From assembly GCA_002298165.1 (NCBI GenBank), contig DBMI01000047.1, positions 2,552 through 65,543 on the forward strand: a DNA stretch of 62,992 bases, given 5' to 3'. A program made the translations under genes and the position numbers. A model generated the notes under the pieces. That model searched no databases and was not told where the DNA came from. It saw nothing but the letters and a program-made list of their open reading frames with translations. This DNA is from Desulfarculales bacterium UBA702 (GTDB lineage: Bacteria > Desulfobacterota > Syntrophobacteria > Syntrophobacterales > Syntrophobacteraceae). Positions 1-8,646 of the stretch are shown one piece after another (within the stretch, counting starts at the first letter, position 1; every line of letters begins with the position of its first letter).

Positions 1-103
1 TTCCCGCAGCGCTTCTGGGCGGGAATCCAGAGTCTTTAAATCCCGAAATCATTGGTCTCATGAAGCAAAGACTCTGGATTCCCGCCCAGAAGCGCTGCGG
101 GAA
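1..103. repeat. REP-like perfect palindrome
   Basis: Bases 1-37 and 67-103 are exact reverse complements, a 37-bp stem around a 29-nt spacer. The arms carry the motif GGCGGGAATCCAGAGTCTTT. A related shorter form occurs at 62883-62920 (ATTCCCGC...GCGGGAATCCGGCGTCTTT). This points to a dispersed intergenic family. It lies about 160 bp beyond the stop of the minus-strand formyltransferase gene. Confidence 0.85.
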
Positions 104-259
104 TGACGTTCATCCAGGTTCATGCCATCCAATTTTGCTTAGCGTTTTTCGAAAAACTATTTTAGGCAACAGGCCCTCCTGACAGTGCCATAACGGCGGT
201 CTGGAGACCGTGCCCCAACAGGTTTTCCTACAATTCAGAGCCGCAGGGCTACCGCAACG

Positions 260-1186
260 TCAAGGGCCATTTCCGAACCGCTCTCCATCCTTCACACCAG
301 CGCCTGCGGCCCACTTGGCGGCATCTATTTTTCCGGCTGAATCGGTGCGAATCTTCGATATCAGCACTTCTCCTCCGGGAACGGAAATCCTCATTCCGCC
401 TTCCGCAATACCCAAGATCGTGCCCGGAGCCGCAGCGGGAGAAATATCATGGAAGCGGGCACCGTAGAGGCGGACCTTTTCGGTCCGAAAAGAAGCGTAT
501 GCACCGGGTTGAGGGTCGCAGCCGCGAATGAGGTTGTAGATGTCGGTGCCGCTTTTTTCCCAATCGATTCCGGCAACTGCATCGTTGCAGGGGGGCTCGT
601 AGGTCGCCCCTTCATTGCTCTGGGCGGTTTTGGGCGCTTTTCCGGACTTTATCAGTTTGACCGAATCGATAATGGCTTCCACGCCCATGGGGAACAGGTA
701 ATCGAAGTAGAGTGACCCCGCGGTGTCATTCGGGCCGATCTCAATCTCCTTTTGCAGAAGGATGGGGCCGGTATCGATTCCCTGGTCGGGCCAGAAGATT
801 GTCAGCCCGGTGCGGGTATCACCCATCATTATGGCCCAGTTGATTGCGCTTGCCCCGCGATGGCGCGGAAGGATGGACGGATGATAGCAGATAGCCCCTT
901 GAGTCGACGCATCGAAATAGCGAAGCGGGACTATGTCGGTAACGAACGCCAGAACGACCAGATCGGGTTTTAGCGCGGCAAATTCACTAAATGTTTCATC
1001 ACTTCGGTAGGTTTTTGGCTGAAAAACGGGTATTCCGCGCTTGAGGCCGGCTTCCTTCAGCGGGTCCGGCTTTGCGCCCGTTTTTTCCTGAGGGGCGTAA
1101 GCCGCTATTACTTCTTCCCCCGCATCCAGCAGGGCTTCGAGGGTCTTGGCCCCGAAGGGCGCCTGTCCGATAACAACGATGCGCAT
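260..1186 (-). CDS. formyltransferase, methionyl-tRNA formyltransferase / 10-formyl-THF hydrolase-like
   Basis: The 308-residue protein has a formyltransferase N-terminal domain beginning MRIVVIGQ and a smaller C-terminal domain of the Fmt type. The catalytic region reads YHPSILPRHRGASAIN, followed by GIDTGPIL, which supplies the Asp. The family transfers or hydrolyses the formyl group of 10-formyltetrahydrofolate in the cytoplasm. In true Fmt an Asn lies two residues before the conserved His. Here that position is Cys, and the surrounding sequence resembles the hydrolase domain of 10-formyl-THF dehydrogenase instead. A hydrolase-type or other formyl-transfer role is therefore as likely as fMet-tRNA formation. 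An AGGAGG site lies 5 nt before the second of two tandem ATGs (1186) and only 2 nt before the first (1189), so the second was chosen. Confidence 0.8.
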   Translation of the reverse strand: MRIVVIGQAPFGAKTLEALLDAGEEVIAAYAPQEKTGAKPDPLKEAGLKRGIPVFQPKTYRSDETFSEFAALKPDLVVLAFVTDIVPLRYFDASTQGAICYHPSILPRHRGASAINWAIMMGDTRTGLTIFWPDQGIDTGPILLQKEIEIGPNDTAGSLYFDYLFPMGVEAIIDSVKLIKSGKAPKTAQSNEGATYEPPCNDAVAGIDWEKSGTDIYNLIRGCDPQPGAYASFRTEKVRLYGARFHDISPAAAPGTILGIAEGGMRISVPGGEVLISKIRTDSAGKIDAAKWAAGAGVKDGERFGNGP

Positions 1187-1291
1187 CATCTCCTCCTAAT
1201 GGCTTTGGTGATCGATCATTAGAGCCGAGCCCCTGCAGCGATTCTCATCCCTGCCGCGACGCTTATGCATGCGAGCAGGCGAGGTAACCGT

Positions 1292-2275
1292 TTAAGGGCT
1301 CCAAAGATTTTGCCGCTCTGTGGCTTCCTCGCGAGTCAGGCACGGATCATGGCTGCACGCAGGGCATTCCGGCCGAATGCAGGGTTCTACGTGAATCAGG
1401 GCTTCTCCCATTCCGGCAACGGAATTTTGAAGCAGGCACTGGATTTCGGATACTTCCCGGTGAGCGTCAGCGAGACTGAGTTCGCAAGGGAGGATGAGAT
1501 GAAAATCTACATGTATGCGGTCGCCGGACCGCCACGCTCGCAGCCGGTGAATATTGATCCATTCCGGCTTACGGTTTTTTTCTATAATTGTGGCTATTTC
1601 GTCAAGCAATTCCGGATCGGATTCGTCCATCAGGTGCGAAAAAGATTCGCGCACCAGCCGGACGCCAATAAATAATATGTTCAATGCGACCAGACACGCA
1701 ATGGCACCGTCAAACCAGAGCCAACCGGTCTGGCGCACCAGCACCAGCCCGACAAGGACTCCCGCGGAGGTATAGACATCGGTGAGAATATGCCTGCCAT
1801 CGGCCCTGATGGCGGCAGAACGCGTGCGCACACCGATCCGGACGAGCATTGTACCCAGAATAGCATTGGCGACTCCGGTTGCAAGCAAAATGAGGAGGCC
1901 GTAATCAAGGTTGGGCAGAGGATTCGGATGTAGAATGCCTTCGATGCCCTCCCAGATTATAGCGCCGGCCGCCAGAGTTATCAGTGCCCCTTCAAAGCCC
2001 GCCGAAAAAAACTCGGCCTTTCCATGTCCGTAGGGGTGGTTGGTGTCGGGTGGTATTAAGGCTATAAAAACGCTCCAGAGAGCAAACGAGCTGGCGACGA
2101 CGTTTATTATAGATTCCAGGGCGTCAGAGAGGACTGCGGTTGAACCGGTGAGCCAGTAGGTAAAGAACTTCAAGCCCATTAAGAGAGCACTGATGATGAC
2201 AGACATCCCCATCGCCAGCAGGCGCTTTTTGCTCTCAGGATTAATGAGCAGCTTGCCCTTAGCCTGGAATACCAT
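1292..2275 (-). CDS. cation diffusion facilitator family transporter
   Basis: This is an inner-membrane CDF-type divalent-metal/proton antiporter of about 327 residues. Several hydrophobic segments are visible. Membrane signatures SDALESIINVV and HILTDVYTSAG carry the Asp/His metal-binding positions of the family, and HPYGHGKAEFF is the classic loop motif. A soluble C-terminal ferredoxin-like domain follows. The extreme C-terminus is Cys-rich (CIRPECPACSHDPC), which is not standard and could bind metal. The frame opens 21 codons further upstream at a GTG. ATG 2275 has a GAGG site about 11 nt upstream, and the extension has none, so 2275 was chosen. The metal (Zn, Fe, Mn, Co or Ni) cannot be told from sequence. 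Confidence 0.88.
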   Translation of the reverse strand: MVFQAKGKLLINPESKKRLLAMGMSVIISALLMGLKFFTYWLTGSTAVLSDALESIINVVASSFALWSVFIALIPPDTNHPYGHGKAEFFSAGFEGALITLAAGAIIWEGIEGILHPNPLPNLDYGLLILLATGVANAILGTMLVRIGVRTRSAAIRADGRHILTDVYTSAGVLVGLVLVRQTGWLWFDGAIACLVALNILFIGVRLVRESFSHLMDESDPELLDEIATIIEKNRKPEWINIHRLRAWRSGDRIHVDFHLILPCELSLADAHREVSEIQCLLQNSVAGMGEALIHVEPCIRPECPACSHDPCLTREEATERQNLWSP

Positions 2276-2632
2276 TCGATTGGTTTCCTCACGGAATCGG
2301 TTCCGAACCGGTCCGGACCGTTCTAACCGAATCAACACACGAGCTTAACATGATATAAGCCACAACATGGCGATCTACAAGGAAGAGTCGGAAAAACAGC
2401 CAGGCTGAATTGATGATTTATAGAGATGGGAAGCAATACAGGGACCGTACTTTAGCAGTATTAGAGAAGCAGAGGGAATTAAGAAGAAGCTCCGATGCCC
2501 TGTCGGGAGGGGAGCGGCATCAATCTTTGGGCAACAACCTCGTCGTGTGGTTCCGCCACCTTCGATGGGCACGGTAAAAACCGTGCCCACTCTAATTGCA
2601 TCTTTTTCCTTTACATCCTTGGGTGTTTATTT
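2276..2632. other. intergenic region with GGGCACGG hairpin
   Basis: I found no credible gene here. The 9-bp inverted repeat TGGGCACGG / CCGTGCCCA at 2566-2589 belongs to a dispersed family also seen near 20975, 24250 and 24300. It lies about 45 nt beyond the nrfA stop and could act as that operon's 3' hairpin. No U-tract follows, so it is not a canonical intrinsic terminator. Confidence 0.5.
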
Positions 2633-4120
2633 TCAGCGTCCCTGGGTGCTAATGGGAGTCAGCTTTTCCTGGGTACCGAACGGGTCGAAAATCTCGAGTT
2701 CCGGGCGGAAGTTGAGTTTCTTGCCGCCGCGGTTGTTTACGTATTTCGCCAGTTCGAGATTGATATCGGCCGGGACATCGACCTCGGCCTTCGCAAGGGC
2801 CTGGCGGAGAAGCATTTCGCTCTTCTGGGCCATTGAGACTGCATCGGTACAAATCCTGCCGGCCTCGCTCGGGTTGTGGAACCCGACCGAATTCTCCGCG
2901 CCGATGTAGATTACACGGTAGAGGGCTTCGAGGTAGAGGTCCTTTGCCCTGTCATACAGCCCCTGATCGAGTGTCTTGCCATCGGCCTGCGCTTTGTGGG
3001 CGATCTCGAAGAGCTTGGCGGAAACCGCTTCTGCGTACCCCGCCCGCATCATCACCGATGCCGTGCGGTCCTGGATCGCAAAGACCTGATTCGAGAGCCA
3101 TTCGGGGGTCTCGGTGTGGCACTGCTGGCAGGCCTTGAGGTCGTTCTTCACCGGGCTCATTACATTATGGTCGGAAATCTTGGCCGATCCCACCTTGGTA
3201 TAGGGCATGTGGCAGTCGGCACAGGCAACCCCGGCATTGGAGTGTACGCTGTTGAAGGTGTAAAATTCATACTCCGGGTGGCGGATGTATCCCACCTTGA
3301 ACCCGGTTACATTCTGCTTCCACTCGCCGTAGGCGGGATCGGAGCGTATCACTTTTATAATGTTTTCAACCGATATCTTGCCCTCTTTACTCCCCTGCCA
3401 CGGGAAGAATACATCGAGAGACTTCATTTCCTTATCTTTTGGGATGACGTATGTGACATGGCACTGGGCGCAGACAAGGCTTCGCATTTCCTGGCGGGTG
3501 AGTTGATCGGGATTCTTGCCCACGTCCTTGAGCGCATTCGTCAAGGTCCAGCGAGAGAGCTTGAGGCCCATGTTTTTGTTTTCGTGGCAGTCCATGCAGG
3601 CCGCCCCGAGTTCACGGAATTCCTCGGGAATCTGGCTACGCACCTGGTCGTAGGGTGCTGAAAAGTATGCGCTTCCCATCTCTTTTCGCAGCTTGTCGAC
3701 AAAAGGGGTCTTGCAGGTTAGGCAGGCGCCTCCGGCTTTTGTCCGCGATTGGTCGATGTCCACCTGGTCGGTAACCATGTAGTAATGGCCCCGCGGTTCG
3801 TTGTATTCCACGCCGAACCCCCAGCCATTGAACAGGAGCGGCATGTAGGGAAACTCGCTGAGCTTGTCATAGCGGCTGTTCTTGGCATCGAAATCGTTTT
3901 TGTACCTGGTTTTTCCAACCGCCCGAGGTTCTTTGGTCTTGAGCCAGGAGTCGTATTCCAGCGGATAGGCCTTACCCCAGTTCGCGGGGTTCATCTCTCC
4001 GTCGGCGATGGTTGCTGTTTTCACCATCTCGGTTTTTTGCTGCGAGCAGCCTCCGAGCATGAAAACACCCGCGACCGTAACCATAACGAGCGCCTGAAAA
4101 AGAGTCCTCTTCCAGCTCAT
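2633..4120 (-). CDS. nrfA: cytochrome c nitrite reductase, catalytic pentaheme subunit
   Basis: NrfA reduces nitrite to ammonium by six electrons at the periplasmic face, receiving electrons from NrfH. The 495-residue protein has the family's diagnostic heme set. The active-site heme is CLTCK (Cys133-Lys137) and four CXXCH motifs follow (Cys175, Cys217, Cys300, Cys331). The N-terminus is a lipoprotein signal ending LGGC with Cys25, so it is probably lipid-anchored. Length is normal for the family. It lies 62 nt downstream of nrfH in the NrfHA order typical of sulfate-reducer and Geobacter-type systems. An AAGGGAG ribosome site precedes the ATG. The lysine-ligated first heme separates it from ordinary multiheme cytochromes. 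Confidence 0.97.
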   Translation of the reverse strand: MSWKRTLFQALVMVTVAGVFMLGGCSQQKTEMVKTATIADGEMNPANWGKAYPLEYDSWLKTKEPRAVGKTRYKNDFDAKNSRYDKLSEFPYMPLLFNGWGFGVEYNEPRGHYYMVTDQVDIDQSRTKAGGACLTCKTPFVDKLRKEMGSAYFSAPYDQVRSQIPEEFRELGAACMDCHENKNMGLKLSRWTLTNALKDVGKNPDQLTRQEMRSLVCAQCHVTYVIPKDKEMKSLDVFFPWQGSKEGKISVENIIKVIRSDPAYGEWKQNVTGFKVGYIRHPEYEFYTFNSVHSNAGVACADCHMPYTKVGSAKISDHNVMSPVKNDLKACQQCHTETPEWLSNQVFAIQDRTASVMMRAGYAEAVSAKLFEIAHKAQADGKTLDQGLYDRAKDLYLEALYRVIYIGAENSVGFHNPSEAGRICTDAVSMAQKSEMLLRQALAKAEVDVPADINLELAKYVNNRGGKKLNFRPELEIFDPFGTQEKLTPISTQGR

Positions 4121-4182
4121 CTTTTATCTCCCTTCTTGCACGGATATTTCGACCAGATTGCGGATACCGGAGTTAACCAGCC

Positions 4183-4647
4183 TTACAGTGTCCCCGAAAT
4201 TTTGTGCGACAGCCGCCGGTGGCATGACCAGCAGTTACGGTCCTCCTTTATCATCGAGACCGTTTGCTCATGACACCTCTTGCAGTTTTCCTGAACGATG
4301 GCGGCCCCACTCGTTGAAATCTTGATCACATCGGGGACCCTCCCGGAATAGAAGACGAAGGAATCCCACATTCCCGTTAGACCCTTCAGGGCCATATGGC
4401 GGGCTATGCCGTCATTGGGGAGGTGGCAGTCAATGCATTTCTGCCGCTTGTGGCCGCCGTTATGGTACCAGTTCTCATACTGGGATTCCATAACGTGGCA
4501 TTGTGCGCAGAACTCGGGCGTTCCGGACTTGGCGTACAATCTGGGGGGGCCGAAACTCGCAAAAGCACCCACCACTATTGCGGCCAGGATCAGGAAACCA
4601 AGGATTTTCCAGCGTTTCTTCTTTTTCGGCGGAAGTGTGAGTCTCAT
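4183..4647 (-). CDS. nrfH: cytochrome c nitrite reductase, membrane tetraheme quinol dehydrogenase
   Basis: NrfH belongs to the NapC/NirT family. It oxidises menaquinol and hands electrons to NrfA. In 154 residues there is a basic N-terminus, one transmembrane helix (about residues 14-33) and four heme sites: CAQCH, CIDCH, CKRCH and CWSCH. The first site is followed by V-M, and a Met near this site serves as a heme ligand in known NrfH. It is the first gene of the nrfHA pair. Its upstream region is shared with the divergent cobalamin genes. I saw no clear FNR-type or NarL-type operator there. Confidence 0.95.
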   Translation of the reverse strand: MRLTLPPKKKKRWKILGFLILAAIVVGAFASFGPPRLYAKSGTPEFCAQCHVMESQYENWYHNGGHKRQKCIDCHLPNDGIARHMALKGLTGMWDSFVFYSGRVPDVIKISTSGAAIVQENCKRCHEQTVSMIKEDRNCWSCHRRLSHKISGTL

Positions 4648-5480
4648 GGCGTAACTCTTGTTGTGGTTAGCGTCTGGCTATGCTGAAGAAGCCGCCCCGT
4701 GATTAACTTTGCCTACTCTAATCATTGGCAGAACATATTTTAACGGGTGTTCGGTGCTGTTAATGGCGTAACCGAGGTGAATGGCAATATCCGCTCACCA
4801 CCGCTATATAAGCACCGTTGCAGGTATAGGCTACAAATCAAGCTGCGCAAACCGTCGGGTTTCAGGAATCTTACTCCGATAATGATTATTATAAAGAACA
4901 AAATTTAACCAAAAATCAGATAGGGGGAAATATGGAACCGACCGGAAGCAAGGATTGCACGACAGAGAATAAAATGTACCCCCATGGGCACGAACTTTGA
5001 ACTGATAAGCAATGCAAGGTTTGCATTGACGGCAAATGGATTGAATCAGACAACCTCGAAACTCGTGAGGTTTGAAACGAATAAGAGCTTGAGGAGCGAG
5101 GCTCCCAATCTTCCACCGCTATGCGGCTAAACCCGGCGCGGCGAGGCATGGCCTTTGAGCACCGCTCCGCCGCGCCCGACCTTAAGATGAGTACAGCCGT
5201 TGTTCTTCCTCTCCATGAGAGCCTTTATAACGCCCCCTTCTAAATTTTTAAAAAAGCTGATCCAAAGTAGGATAAACTATACATTACAGGCGGGTGCGAA
5301 CTCGGCAGGCGGGTTACCGTGAAAATGACGCTGAAGAGCATAAAAGAGGAGCCCGTACTTAAATCCGGGAGTCTGTTTAAGAGGGAGTTTAGCCCGATAT
5401 AGCCCGAACGGAGCAAAGCCCTACCAGCAAATTACTTTTTGAGAATTGCTTTCACACATCAGCAAAACTGGCGTTAAGAG
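4648..5480. other. 833-bp divergent intergenic region between nrfH and cbiA
   Basis: No convincing gene is present. Visible structures are a 9-bp GC stem GGCGCGGCG / CGCCGCGCC (5135-5143 with 5168-5176) and a leader at about 5285-5420 with several GC-rich blocks (GGCGGGTTACCG near 5310). A cobalamin riboswitch would be expected before B12 genes. I could not find its conserved GCCACTG core or B12 box, so I do not call one. The region presumably holds both divergent promoters. Confidence 0.4.
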
Positions 5481-7004
5481 ATGCCCGGTAAACCCGAAGC
5501 AAAACATGCATTTCTAATTGCAGGCACCCATAGCGGGTGCGGCAAAACGACCATCACCCTCGGGCTGATCGCCGCTTTGAGGGCCAGGGGAGTTCGGATA
5601 CAGCCTTTCAAGGCGGGACCCGACTTCATCGATCCGGGCCTTCACACAAAGGTTGCCGGCATCCCTTCCCGAAACCTGGACGGCTGGATGCTCGGCCGCG
5701 ACTATAATCTGGAAATGTTCCAGCGCCTCATGAACGAATCCGATCTCGGCCTGGCCGAAGGAGTCATGGGCCTGTTCGACGGCTATGAGGGAAGTACCGA
5801 GTCAGGTAGCAGTGCCGAACTAGCCAAATGGCTTGGTATTCCGGTTATCCTGGTGGTCGATGCCCGCAGTATGGCCCGAAGCGCGGCCGCGCTCCTGTAC
5901 GGCTTCAAGAATTTCGACCCGGCACTTGATCTTCGCGGTGTAATTTTTAATCGGATCGGCAGCCGGGCTCACCTCGAATACCTCAAGGAAGCAGTCTGCC
6001 CCAACTTTCCGAACCTCGCCGTACTGGGCGGAATACCACGCGAGCAATCCGTGCAGATCCCCGAACGCCACCTGGGCCTTGTTACTGCCGATGAAATGGC
6101 ACTCGATGGAAGATGGCAAGCAAAGCTTGCCGGTATCATGGAAGAATTTCTCGATCTCGATCTGCTGCTCGAAATAGCCAGGTATGAAAAGAAGCCGTCA
6201 GAAACAGCAGAGGCAGCCGGAGTTGCACCTGCGCGCCAATCGCTGCTCCCGACCATTGCCGTTGCCCGAGATGCGGCTTTTTGTTTTTATTATCCCGACA
6301 ACCTGGAACTTCTCGAAAAATCCGGGGCCAACATCCGCTTTTTTTCTCCGGTGTCCGGCGAGGCAGTCCCCGAAGGCTGCTCGGGAATCTACCTTGGGGG
6401 GGGCTATCCGGAACTTTTCGCCGAAGCGATATCGAAAAATTCCGCTTTCCTGGAATCTTTGCGCAAAGCAGCCGACAGTGGCATGCCGATATATGCCGAA
6501 TGCGGTGGTCTTATGACTCTTGGCCGGTTCATTGATACGGCTGAAGGAGTCAAGTTTCCCATGGCCGGTATTCTTCCATTTGGTACCCGCATGCTGGCCC
6601 GCCGTAGGGCCCTTGGGTACACCGAAGTGGTTTTGCGAAGGCCCTGCCTATTGGGTGAACCAGGCATGAGAATCCGGGGACACGAGTTTCACTACTCGGA
6701 AATCGTCGACCTGCCGGAAGAAAGCATTGGGCTGGAGCTTGCCTACGAGCTTCGTTCCCGCAAATTCGAACAGGTGCGCGGAGAAGGGTATATGCCGCGG
6801 CAGGTTTTCTCCGAGGGAGAGCGGCAGGCTGGAAAGCCTGCCCCACGTCATTTCGAAACTGGAAAGCCTGCCCATGAGCATGACCGGGCCAGCCAGGTTT
6901 CCTGGCAGGTGCTTGCAAGCTATATTCATCTTCACTGGGGAAGTGCCCCGGAAGCGGCCAGCAACTTCGTCGCCCGGTGCGCGGAATGGAAAGAGCGGAG
7001 GTAA
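5481..7004 (+). CDS. cbiA: cobyrinate a,c-diamide synthase
   Basis: CbiA amidates the a- and c-carboxylates of cobyrinic acid using glutamine and ATP in anaerobic cobalamin synthesis. The N-terminal ATPase domain has GTHSGCGKTT (about residues 15-24). The C-terminal class-I glutamine amidotransferase domain has the nucleophile in YAECGGLM (Cys341) and the conserved His near IHLHWG. At 507 residues it is somewhat long. Part of the excess is an in-frame insert at about residues 447-466, encoded by palindromic DNA (6823-6842 plus a partial copy at 6858-6873). The insert sits just before the final active-site segment and probably forms a surface loop. It is the first gene of the cbiA-cobQ-cbiB-cobD block. 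The ribosome site (TAAGAG directly against the ATG) is poor. Confidence 0.94.
   Translation: MPGKPEAKHAFLIAGTHSGCGKTTITLGLIAALRARGVRIQPFKAGPDFIDPGLHTKVAGIPSRNLDGWMLGRDYNLEMFQRLMNESDLGLAEGVMGLFDGYEGSTESGSSAELAKWLGIPVILVVDARSMARSAAALLYGFKNFDPALDLRGVIFNRIGSRAHLEYLKEAVCPNFPNLAVLGGIPREQSVQIPERHLGLVTADEMALDGRWQAKLAGIMEEFLDLDLLLEIARYEKKPSETAEAAGVAPARQSLLPTIAVARDAAFCFYYPDNLELLEKSGANIRFFSPVSGEAVPEGCSGIYLGGGYPELFAEAISKNSAFLESLRKAADSGMPIYAECGGLMTLGRFIDTAEGVKFPMAGILPFGTRMLARRRALGYTEVVLRRPCLLGEPGMRIRGHEFHYSEIVDLPEESIGLELAYELRSRKFEQVRGEGYMPRQVFSEGERQAGKPAPRHFETGKPAHEHDRASQVSWQVLASYIHLHWGSAPEAASNFVARCAEWKERR
6823..6873. repeat. palindromic repeat inside the cbiA frame
   Basis: GGCAGGCTGGAAAGCCTGCC (6823-6842) is an inverted repeat with a short loop. 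A second partial copy, ACTGGAAAGCCTGCCC, follows at 6858-6873. A similar palindrome, GGCAGGCTGGGAGCCTGCTC, occurs in non-coding DNA at 13949-13968. The translated insert is hydrophilic (Gly, Lys, Pro, His, Glu), and the frame stays open through it. Confidence 0.7.
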
Positions 7005-7012
7005 TAAGATTC

Positions 7013-8551
7013 ATGGCCAGGACCAGGCCTCTGATGTTTCTCGGGACAGGTTCGGATGTTGGAAAAAGCATCCTGGCGGCTGCTTTTTGCCGCATATTCC
7101 GGCAGGAAGGCTATAGCGTCGCGCCTTTCAAGGCGCAGAACATGGCCCTTAACTCTTTCATTACCGCAGAAGGTGGCGAGATGGGGCGCGCTCAGGTAGT
7201 GCAGGCCGAAGCCGCTGGAATTGCACCACACGTCGATATGAATCCGGTGCTGCTGAAGCCCACCTCGCAAATGGGCTCCCAGGTGATAGTGCTTGGAAAA
7301 TCCATCGGCAACTATATGGCCAAAGAGTACTACGAATATAAAAAGGAACTCGTTCCAATTGTCCGGGAGAGCTTCGAGCGGCTCTCGTCGAAATACGACA
7401 TCGTGGTTATGGAAGGGGCCGGAAGCGCCGTCGAATTAAACCTCAAGCCCCACGACCTCGTCAACATGGCCATGGCCGAGATGGCTAATGCCAGGTGCAT
7501 TCTGGTCGGCGACATCGATCGCGGGGGAATATTTGCATCGCTAATCGGGAGTTATCAGCTCCTGGAATCCTCGGAGCGGAACCTTATCGCAGGTTTTATC
7601 GTAAATAAGCTCCGGGGCGATCCCGCTCTTTTCGCGGACGGCGCCGGCATGATTGAATTGCGCACCGGACGGCCGGTATTCGGAGTGGTCCCCTGGTTTG
7701 ATCATATTTCCCTTCCAGAAGAAGACAGCGTGGCCCTTGGGCGGCGGATGCAAAAGGACGAGAGCGCCCCATCACCGGATAAGGTGATCGTCGGGGTTGT
7801 CCGGCTGCCTTTTATCTCGAATTACACTGATTTTGACTGCTTCGAGCGCGACCCGCGCGTTCAGCTGGTCTATTTCGACCGCCCTGCACGCGTGTTCGAC
7901 ACGGACGCGGTGATAATTCCCGGGAGCAAGAATACGATCGAAGACCTTGCGGCTCTCGAACAATCCGGAATGGCCGACGCTATCCGCTCCTTTTTCAAAT
8001 CGGGCGGGACGGTTGCCGGGCTTTGCGGTGGCTACCAGATGATGGGCCGGATCGTTCGCGACCCTCGGGGAATGGAGAGCGCTCTTCCCGAAATTCCAGG
8101 GTTTGGACTGCTCGACATGGAAACAGAGATGTTTCCGGAAAAGGTCACCTCGCAGGTCGAGGTGGTAGTTGCAAAGGACTGCGGGCTTTTCGCGGGTTGC
8201 GCCGGGCCGCTGCACGGCTACGAAATACATATGGGCCGGAGCACGTCTTCGGGAAGCGCCAGGAATCTTTTCCGCATCACCCGGCGCGACGGCCAAACGG
8301 CAGATTTCGCTGACGGACTTGCCAGCCCCGACGGCAGGGCATGGGGTACCTACATCCACGGTATTTTCGATAATGATGCCTTCCGCAACAGTTTCCTTCA
8401 AGGTGTTGCCAAAAATTCCGGCAAAACACTCGGCGCGTGCCGCGGCGCCCCCTCATACCGAATATGGAAAGAGGAGCAATATGATCTTCTTGCCGATTTA
8501 ATCCGGCGCCATGTGGACGTGCCGCGCATCATCGAAGCGATATTAGAGTAG
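7013..8551 (+). CDS. cobQ: cobyric acid synthase (glutamine-hydrolysing)
   Basis: CobQ/CbiP amidates the b, d, e and g carboxylates of adenosylcobyrinic acid a,c-diamide, the step after CbiA. The N-terminal domain has the P-loop variant FLGTGSDVGKS and the family stretch FKAQNMALNS. The C-terminal amidotransferase domain has GLCGGYQMMG (nucleophile Cys338) and GTYIHGIFDN with the catalytic His. With the start at 7013 the protein is 512 residues, normal for the family. The frame is open to 6977 and overlaps cbiA. ATG 7013 was preferred because a GGAGG site within the end of cbiA lies 11 nt upstream and the N-terminus then matches the family. It is probably co-transcribed with cbiA. Confidence 0.95.
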   Translation: MARTRPLMFLGTGSDVGKSILAAAFCRIFRQEGYSVAPFKAQNMALNSFITAEGGEMGRAQVVQAEAAGIAPHVDMNPVLLKPTSQMGSQVIVLGKSIGNYMAKEYYEYKKELVPIVRESFERLSSKYDIVVMEGAGSAVELNLKPHDLVNMAMAEMANARCILVGDIDRGGIFASLIGSYQLLESSERNLIAGFIVNKLRGDPALFADGAGMIELRTGRPVFGVVPWFDHISLPEEDSVALGRRMQKDESAPSPDKVIVGVVRLPFISNYTDFDCFERDPRVQLVYFDRPARVFDTDAVIIPGSKNTIEDLAALEQSGMADAIRSFFKSGGTVAGLCGGYQMMGRIVRDPRGMESALPEIPGFGLLDMETEMFPEKVTSQVEVVVAKDCGLFAGCAGPLHGYEIHMGRSTSSGSARNLFRITRRDGQTADFADGLASPDGRAWGTYIHGIFDNDAFRNSFLQGVAKNSGKTLGACRGAPSYRIWKEEQYDLLADLIRRHVDVPRIIEAILE

Positions 8552-8646
8552 GCGGCCGGGATTTGAGTTTTTCGGCTTTTCGGTATATAGGCATTTACTG
8601 GGCGCTTATCGGAAAAAACCCTTGAATTGAGAAATATTGGAGCGAA

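Noticed and set aside
5285..5420. Possible riboswitch before cbiA: the GGCGGGTTACCG segment resembles the 3' part of a c-di-GMP-I aptamer, and a cobalamin riboswitch would be expected.
   Set aside because: The conserved GCCACTG/B12-box elements of cobalamin aptamers and the tetraloop and GGGACGCAAAGCC part of the c-di-GMP aptamer are not present. A covariance search of 5180-5480 would settle it.
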